Source: Phlegmacium glaucopus (taxonomy: Eukaryota > Basidiomycota > Agaricomycetes > Agaricales > Cortinariaceae). Taken from it: DNA of 55,954 nt. Under the pieces are notes generated by a model, which saw only the letters and a list, made by a program, of their open reading frames with translations, was not told where the DNA came from and did no database searches. The stretch is taken from NCBI GenBank assembly GCA_015039465.1, contig MU130343.1, positions 1 through 55,954 on the forward strand. The letters run 5' to 3'. Shown here piece by piece: positions 10,949 through 23,892 of this stretch (positions are counted from its first letter, which is position 1; every line of letters starts with the position of its first letter). Made by a program: the position numbers and the translations under genes.

Positions 10949-11593
10949 TTATGATCTCGGCTTTTCCTACAGTAAGATTTATAAATTAGAATCAGGGCCA
11001 GAATAAACGGCACTGAGCGCTAACCTTCTTTTCCTTCCACAAAGCCAACAGACCAACACCAGAAACCTTCACCACCTTAAAGCGCACTCCGGGAATATCA
11101 CCCTTAGCTTTGCCTCGACGACCGAAACCAGAGATAAGGACTTCGTCGTTGTCATCGAGGAAGTTCAAGCAACCGTCATTCTGCAGCGATGAATATGAGA
11201 AAGAGGCAGCTCCGACACAAAAAAAACGTACAGGCACAAAAGCTGTAACTTTTTTTCCATTTTTAATCAATTGAACACGGACACATTTACGAATGGCAGA
11301 GTTGGGTTGTTTGGCTTCAACGCCGACTTTTTCGAGGACAATACCCTTGGCATGCGAAGAACCTCCCGTAGGAGATGTTTTGTAGATGTTACCGAGAGCA
11401 CGCTTTTTGTACGCTTTATCGGCCTATAAAAGGTATGAGAAATAAAAAATATTTGAGCAAGGCATGCATACCCATCGATTGTCTCGACGGTCTGTGCGAA
11501 GTTTACGAGCGGCTTGAAGACCACGGGGTTTGTTTGCTGTACAAGGTGTTAGATAGAATTGACAACAGATAATGGTAAGGACGTACAGCCCAT
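10949..11593 (-). CDS. RPS23: 40S ribosomal protein S23 (uS12)
   Basis: This is the decoding-centre ribosomal protein. I read five exons: 11593-11587, 11536-11472, 11423-11232, 11180-11025 and 10966-10949. They encode 145 residues, the normal length for fungi. Exon 1 carries only MG plus one base, and the last exon only EKPRS; both tiny exons are needed to restore the conserved ends. The conserved core [20 protein letters not shown] is present, including the Pro that is hydroxylated in this family, as is NDGCLNF...[13 protein letters not shown]. It is divergent from the mitochondrial TyrRS gene across about 100 bp. Confidence 0.97.
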
Positions 11594-11693
11594 TGTTGAT
11601 GGTGAGGAGGTCGATGGGTATGGTGATGTAGAAATGAATGAACCTTAATTTGATAAACTGTAACAGTTCCAAACCCCGCCGTCACGTGGGCTA
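11594..11693. promoter_or_regulatory. Short bidirectional promoter RPS23/mitochondrial TyrRS
   Basis: Only about 100 bp separate the two start codons, so the promoters must overlap. No individual motif is assigned. Confidence 0.45.
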
Positions 11694-13479
11694 ATGAATC
11701 TGTCCCAGACCGCCATGTGGCCCAGACGGCTTGCGGCATCGCTCATTCAGAAAAGAAAGTACCACAGACCACCGGACCTCCTCGACGACCTATCACGCAG
11801 AGGTTTTATTCAGGATATAACTCAGTTCGTAGCCCTCAATGCTTATTCCAATATACTGAACCTTTACGTAGTCGCGAAGTCCTCCAAAATGTCCTTCAGT
11901 CCGATAAACAGACCGTCTATGCAGGAGTCGACCCATCGGCCAAGTCTCTGCATATCGGACATCTTGTTCCATTCATGTGTCTCCTCCATTTCCAACTTCA
12001 CGGTCATACAATTATTCCATTAGTGAGCTCCTATCCTCATCGTCACCAACTCCCATATCGATATCCGGTAGATCGGAGGGGCAACTGGACGCGTCGGAGA
12101 CCCATCGGGACGCTTGGTTGAGCGACAACTGGCAGATACTTCCCAGGTTGACAGCAATGTCGTCAATTTGACCTCGAGTATTCAAACCTTCTTTAGACGC
12201 GCTCTGCTTTATGCCAGTTCTCGATTCCGATTCCCCTGCAACAATTCCACCTTGACGGAACCTTCCGTGTTAAACAATCTGGAATGGCATAAGTCTTTCA
12301 CATTGCTAGACTTCCTACAAAGAGTTGGTGTGAATGCTCGAGTGAACTCGATGATGAACCGCGAGAGGTAATTATTGCAAACATTATCGTCATCGAGTTC
12401 GATATATCCGTATTGTTTATAGTGTCCGAGCTCGGCTGTCCTCGCAGCAAGGCATCTCTTTCACAGAATTCACCTACCAACTTTTACAAGCATACGACTT
12501 CCATCATCTTTACAAACATCACGGATGTTCGATACAAATTGGGGGCTCTGATCAGTGGGGTAACATAGTGGCGGGTTTAGAGTTAATTAGTCGTCTAGAG
12601 CCACCTTCATCTCATGACCAGAGTGCTCCAGAAGCCTATGGCATCACCACCCCATTACTCACAACATCTTCTGGAGAAAAGTTTGGAAAGAGTGCTGGCA
12701 ACGCAATATGGCTTGAACCAAGTCTAACTAGTATCTTCGATTTCTATCAGGTATGTCTCAACTTCTTGGCATCTAATTCTTTTCTTTTCTTACGTGTTCT
12801 CAAAGTATTTCCTGAAAGTAACCGATGCAGACGTGGAAATTTACCTCAAATTGTTCACTTTAATGTCTCTGAACGACATTGAGAAAGTTCTTGCTGCTCA
12901 TGTGGTTCGTGATATCAGCGCATAGATCCCTGTTCTTAGCCTTATTTTTATTTAGACAGCGCCAGAAAAGCGCAGAGCGCAACATCGTCTTGCCGCCGAG
13001 GTGACGGAATTGGTCCATACAAGTTAGTCATTGGAAAACATGATTGTGTGAAGGCTGAAACAATTTTTGCATTAGAAACTGGCGCCCTGAAAGCGGCAAC
13101 TGTGTCTAAGTTATTATTCGGCTCTGAATATGCTGATTTGAAATTTGAAGACATTGTCGCGTCTTTCAGTGACGACCCTCGCCTTGTTAAATTACCCAAG
13201 GCGGAAATGCTAGACACACCCATCACAAAATTGGCTTCTAAGCACGGCCTCGTATCGTCTACTTGTGAGAATACTTTTGTCAGCATTCGTGTAAAACTTT
13301 CATTGATCTTATTCAAAGCTGCTTCCCGTGTTCTTGTTGTGGCAAAGGGCCTATATCTAAATAATATCCCTATTCTGAACCTACATTCCAGGATCGCAGT
13401 GGATGACCTACTGGACCACAGGATCGCTATCTTACGTGCCGGAAAGGACAAAATACTTGTGTTGGCATCCACTGATTAA
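11694..13479 (+). CDS. MSY1: Mitochondrial tyrosyl-tRNA synthetase
   Basis: This enzyme charges mitochondrial tRNA-Tyr. The start is [23 protein letters not shown], a basic, amphipathic mitochondrial presequence; an inner ATG at 11715 is also possible. Class I signatures are SLHIGH (ATP binding) with [13 protein letters not shown], the tyrosine-site stretch GGSDQWGNI, and KFGKS, the bacterial/mitochondrial version of KMSKS. A C-terminal S4-like part ([16 protein letters not shown]) ends at 13479. Several 45-60 nt introns interrupt it, e.g. 11825-11871. In-frame stops in introns (near 13023) require splicing. Confidence 0.92.
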
Positions 13480-14359
13480 TTGGATCAATGGTTACAGAAA
13501 TTTGCATCTGCAAATCTACATGATTTCCCCCCATAGCGTAGGCTACACTAGTATGTTGTCTTTTTCGGTACCATCTTTTTGAGCGGTCGAAGCTATACTT
13601 CTGGGCCTGCCTTGACGGTCGAAAGATGATTTCATTCATCGATAATGGCCAGCTTTTTCTATATATAATATGTTTCGATAACTTATTGTCTTTCAAAGGG
13701 TATTATTCCAACCGACATCGAAATTTAAAAGATAACAAAGAAAAAGAGCAGTAGCAAGAAACATTGCCTAACCTTGTACGAGATCTTGAAGAATTGAAGT
13801 CGGCTAAGAAGACAGCAACACTATCCGATGAGTCCGCCTCGTCTTCTCATCCAGCTCTGAAAAATCTTCTAAGTAGTGTTCTTGGAAACCAAATCATATT
13901 ATATACCTACTTGCTTTGCGTTTACCCACTCTCAGTCGCCTCGTCAGACTCCTCAAAAGAGGTGGAAGTGCTCCGGCTTCGTTACCGGGAGTGATGGCAC
14001 AGTCGTTGGAACCGTCAATGGTCCACATTTGTCCTTGGTGATGACAGGAATTGACGTATTTACCTATGTTCGAATCTGTGAGAGTTAGCTTTCATCACAG
14101 TCCGACGACTTAAGCAGTCGTGTAAATCCTCAGTTCAAGCCGACTTATGACGAACTATATGAAGACAAGGATAGATGTAGCAGGTTGCCCATGTTCGTGA
14201 TGAGTTTGTTTTCATGTTAGCGGCAGTCAGATCAGAAGTTGGTACTTCATGGTCAGAGTACTTGAGTCTTAAAAGGTTGTCCATCGGGATCCATCCATCC
14301 AGTTCAGAATTTAATCTAATATATTAGAGAGACACCGCCTGTCTTGTGTATTACAGCAA
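13480..14359. other. Intergenic, possible unrecognised coding remnant 13760-14090
   Basis: Between the stops of the TyrRS gene and the TM9SF gene there is a plus-strand stretch with coding-like frames (about 13764-13994 LVRDLEELKSAKKTATLSDE..., and 13876-14088). I do not recognise it and cannot join it into a gene with a start codon. It may be a decayed gene. The rest shows nothing. Confidence 0.3.
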
Positions 14360-17216
14360 CTAATCGATACGAATTGCACTATACAGTTTCCGTACAGCCC
14401 AATAAGATGCCAAGAATCCAATCGTTCCTTTAAGCAGTGAAGTTAGAAACCAACAAATTTTTTACAAGGACTGATATACCTGTGATCAAGAAATCGAAAA
14501 CGGCAATTAGGAAAAGATATCCGAGGTACAACACGATACTCGACAGCGAATCAAGTTTCAGCCGCGAAGCCCAATAAAACAGTCCATATGCCAGGACCCA
14601 GAAAGCACTACCACCTCCGATAACAAACGACCTCCAATGCCACCTGCAATGAGATAAACATTTGTATAAAAAAAAAAGCTCGTATCATTCATACCTATAC
14701 TCCTCTGCACATAACATGAAGTAGGTGAAGAGAATTGAAACAGTCGCTGTTGTTAGTGTAACCACGCCAGCGGTCAAGGCCAAAAAACCAAACGCGTAAT
14801 AGGCCCGTGATGCAAAAAGAGAGGATAGAACGAAATAGAGCTCAACAAAGGCAGCACCTTGAACAAAAATAAGACACATGACCACATAAACGCAAAACTA
14901 CCTGCCGAAGGGAAGAATGCCACTGAGAAGCGCGGCAATCTGACATGAATATAACTTGGTTCAAACACGGTTGTTTTTTTTTAGTAAAAGGGGGGAATCC
15001 TCACCCATGGGTTCAAGTATTTGGGTCCTGGGGGGATTTGACGGGGAATCTGGTTCACTCTAACAGGATGGTGGATAGTCTGGAAGAAACGAATAAGAAC
15101 TAACCATGCTGAATGGCGTAAAAAGAACTTACACCATACTTAGATCCAAAATAAGAGCCAATGGCAGACAGTGGTGCGGATATACCGAACCAAAGAACAA
15201 TGATCAATAGCATCGTGCCTTAAGGTGTGCAATGTAAAACGATAGAACACATTGTCGAGGATGGAACGAACCGAAAGGAACAGCCCCTGATGAACCAGCC
15301 GACAGGAGGAAGAGATTGAGGAGAAACACGATAGCAAAGATGAAACTCGATGTCAAAAGTTATCTTCTGTCTAAAAAAATCATGAAACAGAAATTACCTC
15401 GGTAATCCTGTTGCGGTGAGGAAGGCATTTTTCTTGCGGTTCATGCCACCAAGAGATGCATATATGCGGCTGGAGATGTAACCGCCGATTCTATTAAAGT
15501 CTTGTGAGGGAAGGAGAAAAGAAGTAAATGATTCAAGGATACGAACCCTCCGAAAATAGTCCAACAGACCATCATAACTGTCGCCAGGGAGCCACGATTT
15601 GAAGGAGACAAGAACCCTAACAGGGCAAACACTAAAGATAGTAAGTTAGATCGTGTAAGTTGCTTGTACTTGGAGTAGATGTGCCTAACCAAGAGTGACA
15701 GCAACCATAGCAGAAAGCTGAGCTCCATTACCAACCAGAATGGACAATATCAAAGGATTTCTGGGAGAGCGGAAAACCTCCCCGTGGACAAGTTTCCATC
15801 CCCAGTCTTCTTGGACATCTTCCTGAAAAGGATATTAGCTTCCTGAAGCATAACGTGTCCTATCCATACTCACACTGACATCAATAGCGTTGTAACGATT
15901 GATCTGAAAGCGAAGAGAAAAGCTTGAGTTCAGAGCCAGAGGAGTACCAGAAAAGACATACATCACGGGAAACATTTCGGATGAGAATCATTGAAACCAT
16001 AACGCAAAGAAAAACTACGATGACGATGGAGTTTATAAGGCTAAACCAATGGATGCGAGGATCAAATATATGAAGGTAGTTGTCCCAACGAGTAGCCTGT
16101 AATTGAAATATTAGGCCTCCTCCGTCGATTACAGCTGGGTTGATAACTTACCCAAGGTGTATCTGAGTGCTGAACATGCGGGTCAGGTTTAAACGTAGGG
16201 ACGCGACATGAAAAGGTGTTCTTACATTCCAGGATACTCGGTAAGTATACCGGATACCCTGTTTCTGATCTTCGCTCAGAATGAGAGGGTTGTCTTCGTT
16301 GAACTCGCAATCGGGAGCTGTAGTCTGAGGGCCTCCAATACTAAAAATGAATAAGCGTAGTGTAGTCATATTTAGACAAAGGCCTTACCTTCTAGGCCAG
16401 ACAAGAACGCCCACCACGCGGTAAGTATCGAGTGTAGGTTTATGGTACCTGTCAATTATTTAACGAACGGACTGGCATTACAAGAAGACAGCAGACCTTA
16501 GAACAATCTCATAATGATTGTTCAAGGCAGATAGGTTTTGATGTTTGCCCTCGTTGTCACCAAGGTTAAATCCCATATCGAAGAAGAGCTCATGATTTCT
16601 CATGTCCATCTTCATTTCAGCTGCAGGAAGTCCGTCAATAAGCCAATTAATGGCATAGTCTTCACGAATACGATCATTGATGAATTTAGCTTCATCTCCT
16701 GAGACGTCTGGTACAAGACAAAGAGTTCGACAAGTGTCATTTTCTTTGAGCATGTGAATCTGTGTGGTACGCGTCAATGAAAGAGAATAAATATCATAAA
16801 GGTAACCCACGTCAAAGGGTGAATCAAAGATCCTGTCGCCGAATAAGATTGATCCCAAGGACTCTGGTTGTTTTACAGGCTCATCTTTTGGTCTACAGAA
16901 GCGGAACTTGGGGTGGTAGTAGTCGTCTACGTCGCTGTCATCAAGTATCTGGCAGGAATAGGTACATGAATCCCTTACAATTGATGAGAGATTTCTGTTA
17001 CAAGGCATCTGAGACGTGCTCGAGGAAAGTGAATAAGCAAGGACATACTATCTTTGCGTTGTTCGCTCCCGAGAGCATGGGTGTCAGAGCATTTACGAAG
17101 AGGTCAACCTTTTCGCCTTCAATGTAATTGTGGGGAGCAGCGCCTGGCAAGTAAAATGCATGGATATAAGGGAGACAAGTTAGCCAGAAGGCGGCAGCCA
17201 GTACAAAGCTGGACAT
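14360..17216 (-). CDS. Transmembrane 9 superfamily protein (EMP70/TM9SF)
   Basis: This is a nonaspanin of the endosome/Golgi, involved in sorting and membrane protein loading. The start (17216) gives a signal peptide, MSSFVLAAAFWLTCLPYIHA, directly followed by the family signature FYLPGAAPHNYIEGEKVDLFVNALTP. The large lumenal domain contains QPESLGSILFGDRIFDSPFDV. Nine hydrophobic segments follow over 16080-14370, with conserved GNGAQLSAMVAVTLVFALLG and PGPKYLNPW. The protein ends AVRKLYSAIRID. More than ten short introns are implied. It is divergent from QTRT1 across 79 bp. Confidence 0.93.
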
Positions 17217-17295
17217 GATCAAATGAGAAGAGGAACGGAGTCGTCCGCCACGAGTCCCACACTAGTTACATCATGCACTTCGAGATCATCGCCCA
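17217..17295. promoter_or_regulatory. 79-bp bidirectional promoter TM9SF/QTRT1
   Basis: The start codons of the two divergent genes are only 79 bp apart, so they share a promoter region. No motif is assigned. Confidence 0.45.
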
Positions 17296-19124
17296 ATGCC
17301 CAACGACAAAAGCGCGCGTATCTCGCATGACCTTGAAGCGTACGTCGTCCTACACAGCGATCATAAACCATCTAATATTTATTCATTAGATGGAGTCACT
17401 ATGCTGCCCACTTTCATGCCAGTCGCAACTCAGGCAGCCATCAAAGGTCTAACCCCTCAGCAAATGCAGGCTCTCGGCGTCACTCTTATTCTCAACAATA
17501 CATATCATCTAAATCTACGCCCTGGATTACAAGTCCTGAAAGAAGCAGGAGGCGCGCACAAATTCCAAAATTGGGACCAAAATTTATTGACGGTCAACAC
17601 AACATCCATTATCTCTTAGGTTTCTCTTTATCTTACAGTGGTCAACAGGATAGCGGCGGATTTCAGCTTGTTTCACTGAGCAAATTTACCTCGATAACGG
17701 AAGAAGGAGCACTTTTTTCCAGTCCATTTACTGGTGAACCTACTATGTTGACTGTATGTCGCCTGAACACGCATGGTAGTACCCCTCTCATGTTTGTCAA
17801 AAGCCAGAAGAGAGCATCTCAATCCAGCATACCATTGGTGCTGACATTATCATGCAATTAGATGATGTGGGTTCGTCGCTCAATCGGATTCATTTCATTC
17901 TTCTGTAGTTATTGGTTCTTTCTATCTAGTTTCAAGCCTAACAACCGGCTCACGAGTAGAAGAAGCTATGACGCGATCTGTGAGATGGCTGGACAGGTGT
18001 ATTGCGCAACATGAAGCATCCGGCAAGAAAGACTCTCAAAATTTGTTTGCCATTGTGCAAGGTGGTCTTGACCCATCACTTCGAGATCGTTGTCTGGATG
18101 CAATGATTGCTCGAAGAGACGCCGTCGCTGGTTATGCGATCGGAGGACTTAGTGGTGGTGAAGAAAAAGGTCTGTCGCAAAAGATCAGTAGTACCCATCC
18201 ATCGCCTAATACTGTTTCTCTCTTTCAGATATATTTTGGAGGATGTACGTACTTTACATTCACCCTGGGGCACAAATATATCTGAAGTCATTCCAGAATC
18301 AAGCAATGTGCCGATAAACTTCCTGAAGACAGTTTGTACATCGAGCTCCACCAAGGAATCTCAACCTGACCTATGAACAGGGCCCCGTTACTCAATGGGA
18401 ATAGGTTTCGCTGAAGGTATTTCGAAATCATTCCTCTGGTGTATCTGTATCTATGTTGATATGTACGAAAGACTTACTAATCTGCATCGCCCTTGGGGTT
18501 GACATGGTGGGCTCGTTCATTTTTGTCTATCATGCAGATCATTCTATTCGCAATTCATCTACATCAGGCTGACTGCGTATTTCCAACCCGTACCGCCCGC
18601 TTTGGCGTCGCATTAACTCATAAGGGACCTTTGAACCTAAGTGCATGCTTACCATTTCGAAGGTCGAGGCATTTTCTGACACATTCTTGAATAAGAGCTG
18701 AGTAAACATGCGAAGGACTTTACAACGTTGGATGAAAACTGCCCTTGTCCTACTTGCACGGAAGGAACATCACGAGCAATGATCCACCACATTATTACTC
18801 ACGAAACGGCTGCGGCCCATGGTAAATTCTATTTAATTTATCATTTAAATCACTGAAATAGGTTTCATTGCCTTAGCCATTACACTTCATAATATCGTCT
18901 TTCAGGCGCAGGTTATGGGTCGTGCAAGAGAGTCCATAATTGCAGGCACATTTCCAGAGTACCTTTGCTCGTTTTTCACGCAGTACTTTGGTGGAGCAGC
19001 ATACCCAGAGTGGTGTGTTAATGCACTGCGCTCGGTCGGCGTTGACCTGCTCAAGGGTAATCCAAACACGAAAGTCATTCCAGGAAGTGGAGCTAAGTGG
19101 GAATATTCTGATAACAATGTGTAA
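17296..19124 (+). CDS. QTRT1: Queuine tRNA-ribosyltransferase, catalytic subunit
   Basis: This enzyme exchanges guanine-34 for queuine in GUN-anticodon tRNAs. Motifs in order are [23 protein letters not shown] (catalytic Asp in the TIM barrel), [60 protein letters not shown] and [15 protein letters not shown] (second catalytic Asp). The zinc site is CPCPTC with a downstream His (LHNIVF). It ends ...WEYSDNNV. About ten introns of 45-70 nt must be removed; each splice I tried restores a family motif. Yeast lacks this enzyme, but many other fungi have it. Its stop is 28 bp from that of the convergent DBP10. Confidence 0.93.
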
Positions 19125-19152
19125 AGCATAGCACAGTGGGTACGCCTATATA

Positions 19153-22100
19153 CTATCGTTTTCCTTTCTTACCCCCGTGACGACTTGGGCGGGCATTCTT
19201 AGCCCTCCGCCTCTCCAGCAGGCCCCTATTCTTCCTGATTTGTTCGGATGTTTTCAGCTCTGTCTTAACATGTCCGTAAGTTTTTCCACCACGACGCATT
19301 GCCACCTTTCCACGAGCAGGACTAGATTGGTTCGTAGATAATGATGATGGTCCATTGGCTTCCTCCTTCTTCTGCTGTCGTACTTTGCGTTCGTAGTCTT
19401 TACTAAGTTTATCTAAGGGTTTTGGTGCCACATTGCTGTTGTGTTTGAACCGACGAACCCCAGGCTTTGCGTGCTTTTGAGCATCAGTCAAAGAATTCTC
19501 GGCTTCCCCAATTTGTGGCAGAGCAACTCGACTCTTAGACTTCCATTCGTCAAAGCGGCCACTGCGAAATGTTGCAGGTAACCGGGTGCCATTTTCTGTC
19601 CGTACCATTTTGACGTTGTCTGCACCAACACCATCGCCTTGAATGAATTTCTTTTTCTTCTTGTCCCATGTCATTTTCGTGTTTTGCACAGCTTTTCCCT
19701 CGTCGTTTGTGAGATCAAAAGTGAGACTCTGGGCTTGCTTAACGAATGAAGAGGCACCGTCTGAAAGCGAGTAACTGGGGGCCAAATGGTTAGATCAGAG
19801 CGATGATGTATTATTCGGGGATGTGTTACCCTTTCTCTGTCATGGCGTCCTTTTGATAATGCGACATATAGAACTCTTCATCACGGAAACTCTTGCTTTT
19901 CCCTGAAGCGCCGAAGACTGCCTGGCCTACTTGTTATATTTTATTCCTGTTAATGAAGGGATGGATATCTTACTGCTAAGGCATCTTCATCAGCCATCTC
20001 AACATCCTCAGTCACGAAAGCAGCATCTTCATCCTGTGTTTTTAGATCCACCGTGGAACTCGAGGCAAGGGCCTTTTGAGCAGATTTGTTAAGAGCCTTA
20101 CGGCGCCCTTTCATCAAAGTTGCGTTTTCAGAGTTGGTCTTAGAGCCTGCTTCAAAAACAGTCTCTCCAGGCCTGAAGGCATTGACTGAACGAAGAAGAT
20201 TCTTCCTAGCCTCTTCCTTCCTTCGCTTTTCGTTGGCATCAGCGCCCCTAAGAAGGACGGGGTGTATCCCAGAGTCTGAGCCTGCAAGCAACCATTTGGG
20301 GTCCTTCATCATCTCCTTCGCTCGTTTGTAACTCGCCGGGCTGGCCTTTCCCTTGCTACGTTCATACATAGCATGTCCTCGCTTCATGACATCTCTAAGA
20401 GTCGGCAGAGCATGGTTCGCCGCATCGAGTGACCTTATGTATTCAACATCTTCATCGATAGTATCACGCAGGAAAGTACCGAGAATCAAAGACTCCGTGT
20501 ATGCTTGGTCGCCTTGTTCTGTTACGTCATTCAATAGTGGCCGTCCCAGGAACAGCTGAAGATCCAGGAGGAAGGGTAGTTCAGAATAGGTAATAAAGGA
20601 CCATGCCCAACCTTGTCGTCCGGCCCTTGCTGTTCGTCCAACACGATGTACAAAAATCCGGGCACCTTGGGGAAAATCATAGTTGATAACATGTTCAAGT
20701 ACAGGTATATCGATTCCTCGAGCGGCAACATCAGTCACGACCAATATGCTCGTCATCCCACGTCGAAATTGATCCATTTGGAATGAGCGCGCAGTTTGGT
20801 CTAAGGATCCATAGATGTGTGACACGGCATAACCAGCAGTTGTCAGAAGGTTAAGCAAATATTCAACGTGATGCTTTGTTGCAGCGAAAACGAGTGTTTG
20901 ATGAGGTAAAGTAAATTGTTCATGGCTGGATTTAGTCTTTTTTTTTTTGTCCGCGGTATCTCGCTCTACGTGGGCTGAGCCGAAAGGCACTTTAATGACA
21001 TCTCGTAGTAGGCCGAGCAGACAAGCGTCCTTTTCCACTTGTTTTACGGAGAAAAATGCCATTTTCAGGTCGGAACTGATCTTTGTTTCGGCGTCTAGTC
21101 TAACAAGCTTAGGGTCTTGAAGGCCAGCTTTGGCAAATTCGACAAGGGATTTGGGTAATGTAGCAGAGAAGAGAATTGTTTGGCGTGAGGGTGGAAGACG
21201 TTGAAGAATTTCAGTCACTGCCACTTCAAAGCCCATCTCGAAAAGACGATCGGCTTCGTCAAATACGACATGCTGTACTGATTTGAGGTCCAAATTCATC
21301 TCCACAATAAGATGAAGTAAGCGTCCAGGGGTTGCAATGATCCTGAAATAAACAAAAGGCTTTGGACTCAAGTATTGTGGAAGATGGAGACAAAACATAC
21401 ACATCTGGATTACTCGTAATCATCTCAAATTGATCATCTAGGCCTTCGCCTCCCACTACAAGGCCCCATCTTAGATTTTGAGTTTTACTGGAATCGGCTT
21501 GTGGTTTGTCGCCTGCATGTTCTCCAAGACCGTTTGAAAACCCTCGGGCCAATTCCTTGCCCACTTTCATGACTTGGAGGGCCAACTCCCGAGTGGGAAG
21601 TAAAATCAAGGCTCTAGCACCAAATGTAGTTGAGTGACGGGCACCAAGCCTTTGGACAAGAGGAACCATATATGCCAAAGATTTTCCTGATCCAGTACGT
21701 GCCATGCCTACGAGGTCTCTTGGAGGATTGCCTAGAAGAGCAGGTATCGAAAGTCGTTGGATTGGAGTGGGTATCCGGTATCCCTGGAGAGTCAAGGAAC
21801 GCAAGAGGGAGGGGTGAAGACCTTTATACGGTTATCAGTGATATGAAGGTGTACAACAAGATAAAGCGATTAACCCATGCTTTGAAAACTACCACCACCA
21901 ATCTCTCCCTTTGCCATTCTAGCTTTTCCTTTAACATTTTTTATGACCTTAGTGCCACTTTTTATATCTCTTTTGAGGATGGATGATTGAAGAAAATCTG
22001 ATATATCTTGATGGTCGTCCGGGGCTGGGGATAACCTTTGTTTTTTGCCTATGAGAACTGAAGAGATGTCTGGTGAATGTTTGCGTTTGCTCGTTTGCAT
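19153..22100 (-). CDS. DBP10: ATP-dependent RNA helicase DBP10 (DDX54 family)
   Basis: This nucleolar DEAD-box helicase acts in 60S ribosome assembly. Motifs are the Q motif YRIPTPIQ, I ARTGSGKS, Ia PTRELALQ, Ib TPGR, II DEAD, III SAT, V VTDVAARGIDIP and VI HRVGRTARAGR. The C-terminal DBP10CT region (NGTRLPATFRSGRFDEW) is diagnostic for DBP10 over other DEAD helicases. The tail is Lys/Arg-rich (RHGGKKGKR). I chose the start at 22100 (MQTSKRKHSP); an upstream in-frame ATG near 22160 would overlap the promoter of DUO1. Introns are few. Confidence 0.94.
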
Positions 22101-22179
22101 CTTTTTTTTTTCGAGGAAGTTGAAAGGCGAGAACAAACCCCCGGGCCGGGTTACATACATAACAACCAAATCTCTCCAA
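22101..22179. promoter_or_regulatory. 79-bp bidirectional promoter DBP10/DUO1
   Basis: The start codons of the divergent genes lie 79 bp apart. No motif is assigned. Confidence 0.4.
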
Positions 22180-23069
22180 ATGACCAGCGGTTCAAATGAC
22201 CTATCAATATCTGAGCTCTCACTTTCAGATCAAACCTTGAAGCCATTCACCCTGCTCGCAACCCAAGAACCTGAAACAGACACAGAGGAGCCAGTAGCCC
22301 AAGAGCCTCAAAGACATTCCGCTAAAGTCCGCGAGGAAAAGCTGCAAAGTGATATCTTCATCCTCAAAAAACTAAACGCATCTTTTGAGTTGTTCAATGA
22401 GGCTCTACAAGACACGGGCTCTGCTAACCAAGTCATTCTTCATTTTATCCACAACTGACATCCTTCTTATCATTGATTTTTTTTAGCGCCTTGCTGCTCA
22501 GCTCGACGAAACTGACGCACTTCTCGATAAATATGTGACTATCTTGTCTCGATCTGAAGATTATTCTCGTCTTATATTCGACGAGAAGTGGGAGGGGGCT
22601 GAAGTAGTACGCATTGATATCCCTTGTTCCTATTCATCTTTCTAATTATTTTAGGATGAAGATGCTCTTGAAGAAGAAGAACGGCAAGCTGAAGAAAGAG
22701 CACGCCGCGAGGCCGAAGAACAAGCAATTCGGGCCCAACAGGAACAAGAAAGACTTGAACGAGAAAAACAAGATCGTTTAAAAGCTGAACAGAAAGAGCG
22801 TGTTGAACGCGATAAAAGTGAGCGAGCGATTCGCGGTGTCATACGAGGCGTACGAGGGAGTAGACCTTCGACGCGTGGAATGCCGGGGACTGCCACTGGT
22901 TCTGCGCGAACAGGTTCGTTTCAGATCCATGACTATAGCGCTTTATATAAATTAATTATAAGTGGACACTCATACCAACACAAGTCGTGGGGTGCCCAAA
23001 CGACAACCGCCAACCTCGACTCGTGCAAGTGGTAGTAATATCACTCGCGGAATATCTCGACCAACATGA
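22180..23069 (+). CDS. DUO1: DASH complex subunit DUO1
   Basis: The DASH/Dam1 ring couples kinetochores to spindle microtubules. The central signature is visible: REEKLQSDIFILKKLNASFELFNEALQDTGSANQ, then after an intron RLAAQLDETDALLDKYVTILSRSEDYSRLIFDEKWEGAE. A long Glu/Arg coiled coil follows (about 22660-22820), then a basic Arg/Gly/Thr-rich tail ending GISRPT. Introns are at about 22459-22486, 22603-22653 and 22916-22980. The N-terminus is variable in this family. I infer DUO1 from the conserved block, not from a search. Confidence 0.85.
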
Positions 23070-23370
23070 ATTCGAAATAAGTTGGACACGTAATATTGCG
23101 TTGTCCGCCTTTTTTTGAATTATATACAGTTGCAACAAGTTCGTCGCGCATCCGATTGCCAGACGGGTCAGAAACCCTGATGAAGAACCGAAGAAGGTTC
23201 AACCTTTCAAGCATAGTATTGATGGAGGCATAGCCATAAAAACTTGTAGTATATAGACTGCAACATCGAATATCTTTTACTAATATCACACACAAAAAAA
23301 TTGTGTATTCATGGGTGCCTCGGGCTGGTCTAATTGTTAATATACTCCATGTTTAACTAATGTCAATAAT
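23070..23370. other. Intergenic 3' of DUO1
   Basis: About 300 bp without recognisable coding sequence. It probably holds the DUO1 3' UTR and the 3' end of the minus-strand gene that follows. Confidence 0.4.
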
Positions 23371-23808
23371 CTTCTTTTTGCACTGCGCTCCGACTGGAAT
23401 GGAAAAGCAAACTAGAACCGTGTGCTTCAAATTCATGAAGCTCTGCAGGCAGTTGGTCTCCTTGAGTGATGGAGAGGGTCGCGCAAATGATATATAACTG
23501 GAAAAAATCAGTCCTGGGTTTCCCTTGAAGTAGATGACTTACTTTAATCCCGAGAGTGGAATCTTGACTTGGCTTAGCAATGGATCCTTGTCTTGCTCGT
23601 GAACGACGTGCACGCGACGAACTGGCGGTGAAAAAAGAATACTTGAATCACTTACAGATTCTCTCGGAGTGCGTGTATGATACACGGACGAACCCGAAGA
23701 GCCAACTGGGTTTGAAGTTTATCTCTCGATCGCTCAGACCGATACCTCCTTTTGGCAGTCGGCCTCGGAAAATCTTTCACATTCAAACTCCGCCATCCCT
23801 TTTGCGAC
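23368..23808 (-). CDS. Unrecognised small spliced gene
   Basis: Minus-strand frames join through plausible splice sites into a short protein. One exon reads SSRARRSRARQGSIAKPSQDSTLGIK, then an intron (gtaagt...ttccag, about 23497-23541), then LYIICATLSITQGDQLPAELHEFEAHG... and a stop near 23370. An upstream exon could start MAEFECERFSEADCQKE near 23808, but the introns needed there are only 34-40 nt. I do not recognise the family. The clean splice before the last exon is the best argument that it is real. Confidence 0.35.
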
Positions 23809-23892
23809 TCTCGCTCCCACCACATCACCAGTCGAAATTGTCTAACCTGTCATAGAGCTGCCTCGATTGTGACACTTTTGACAGGTTTTGTT

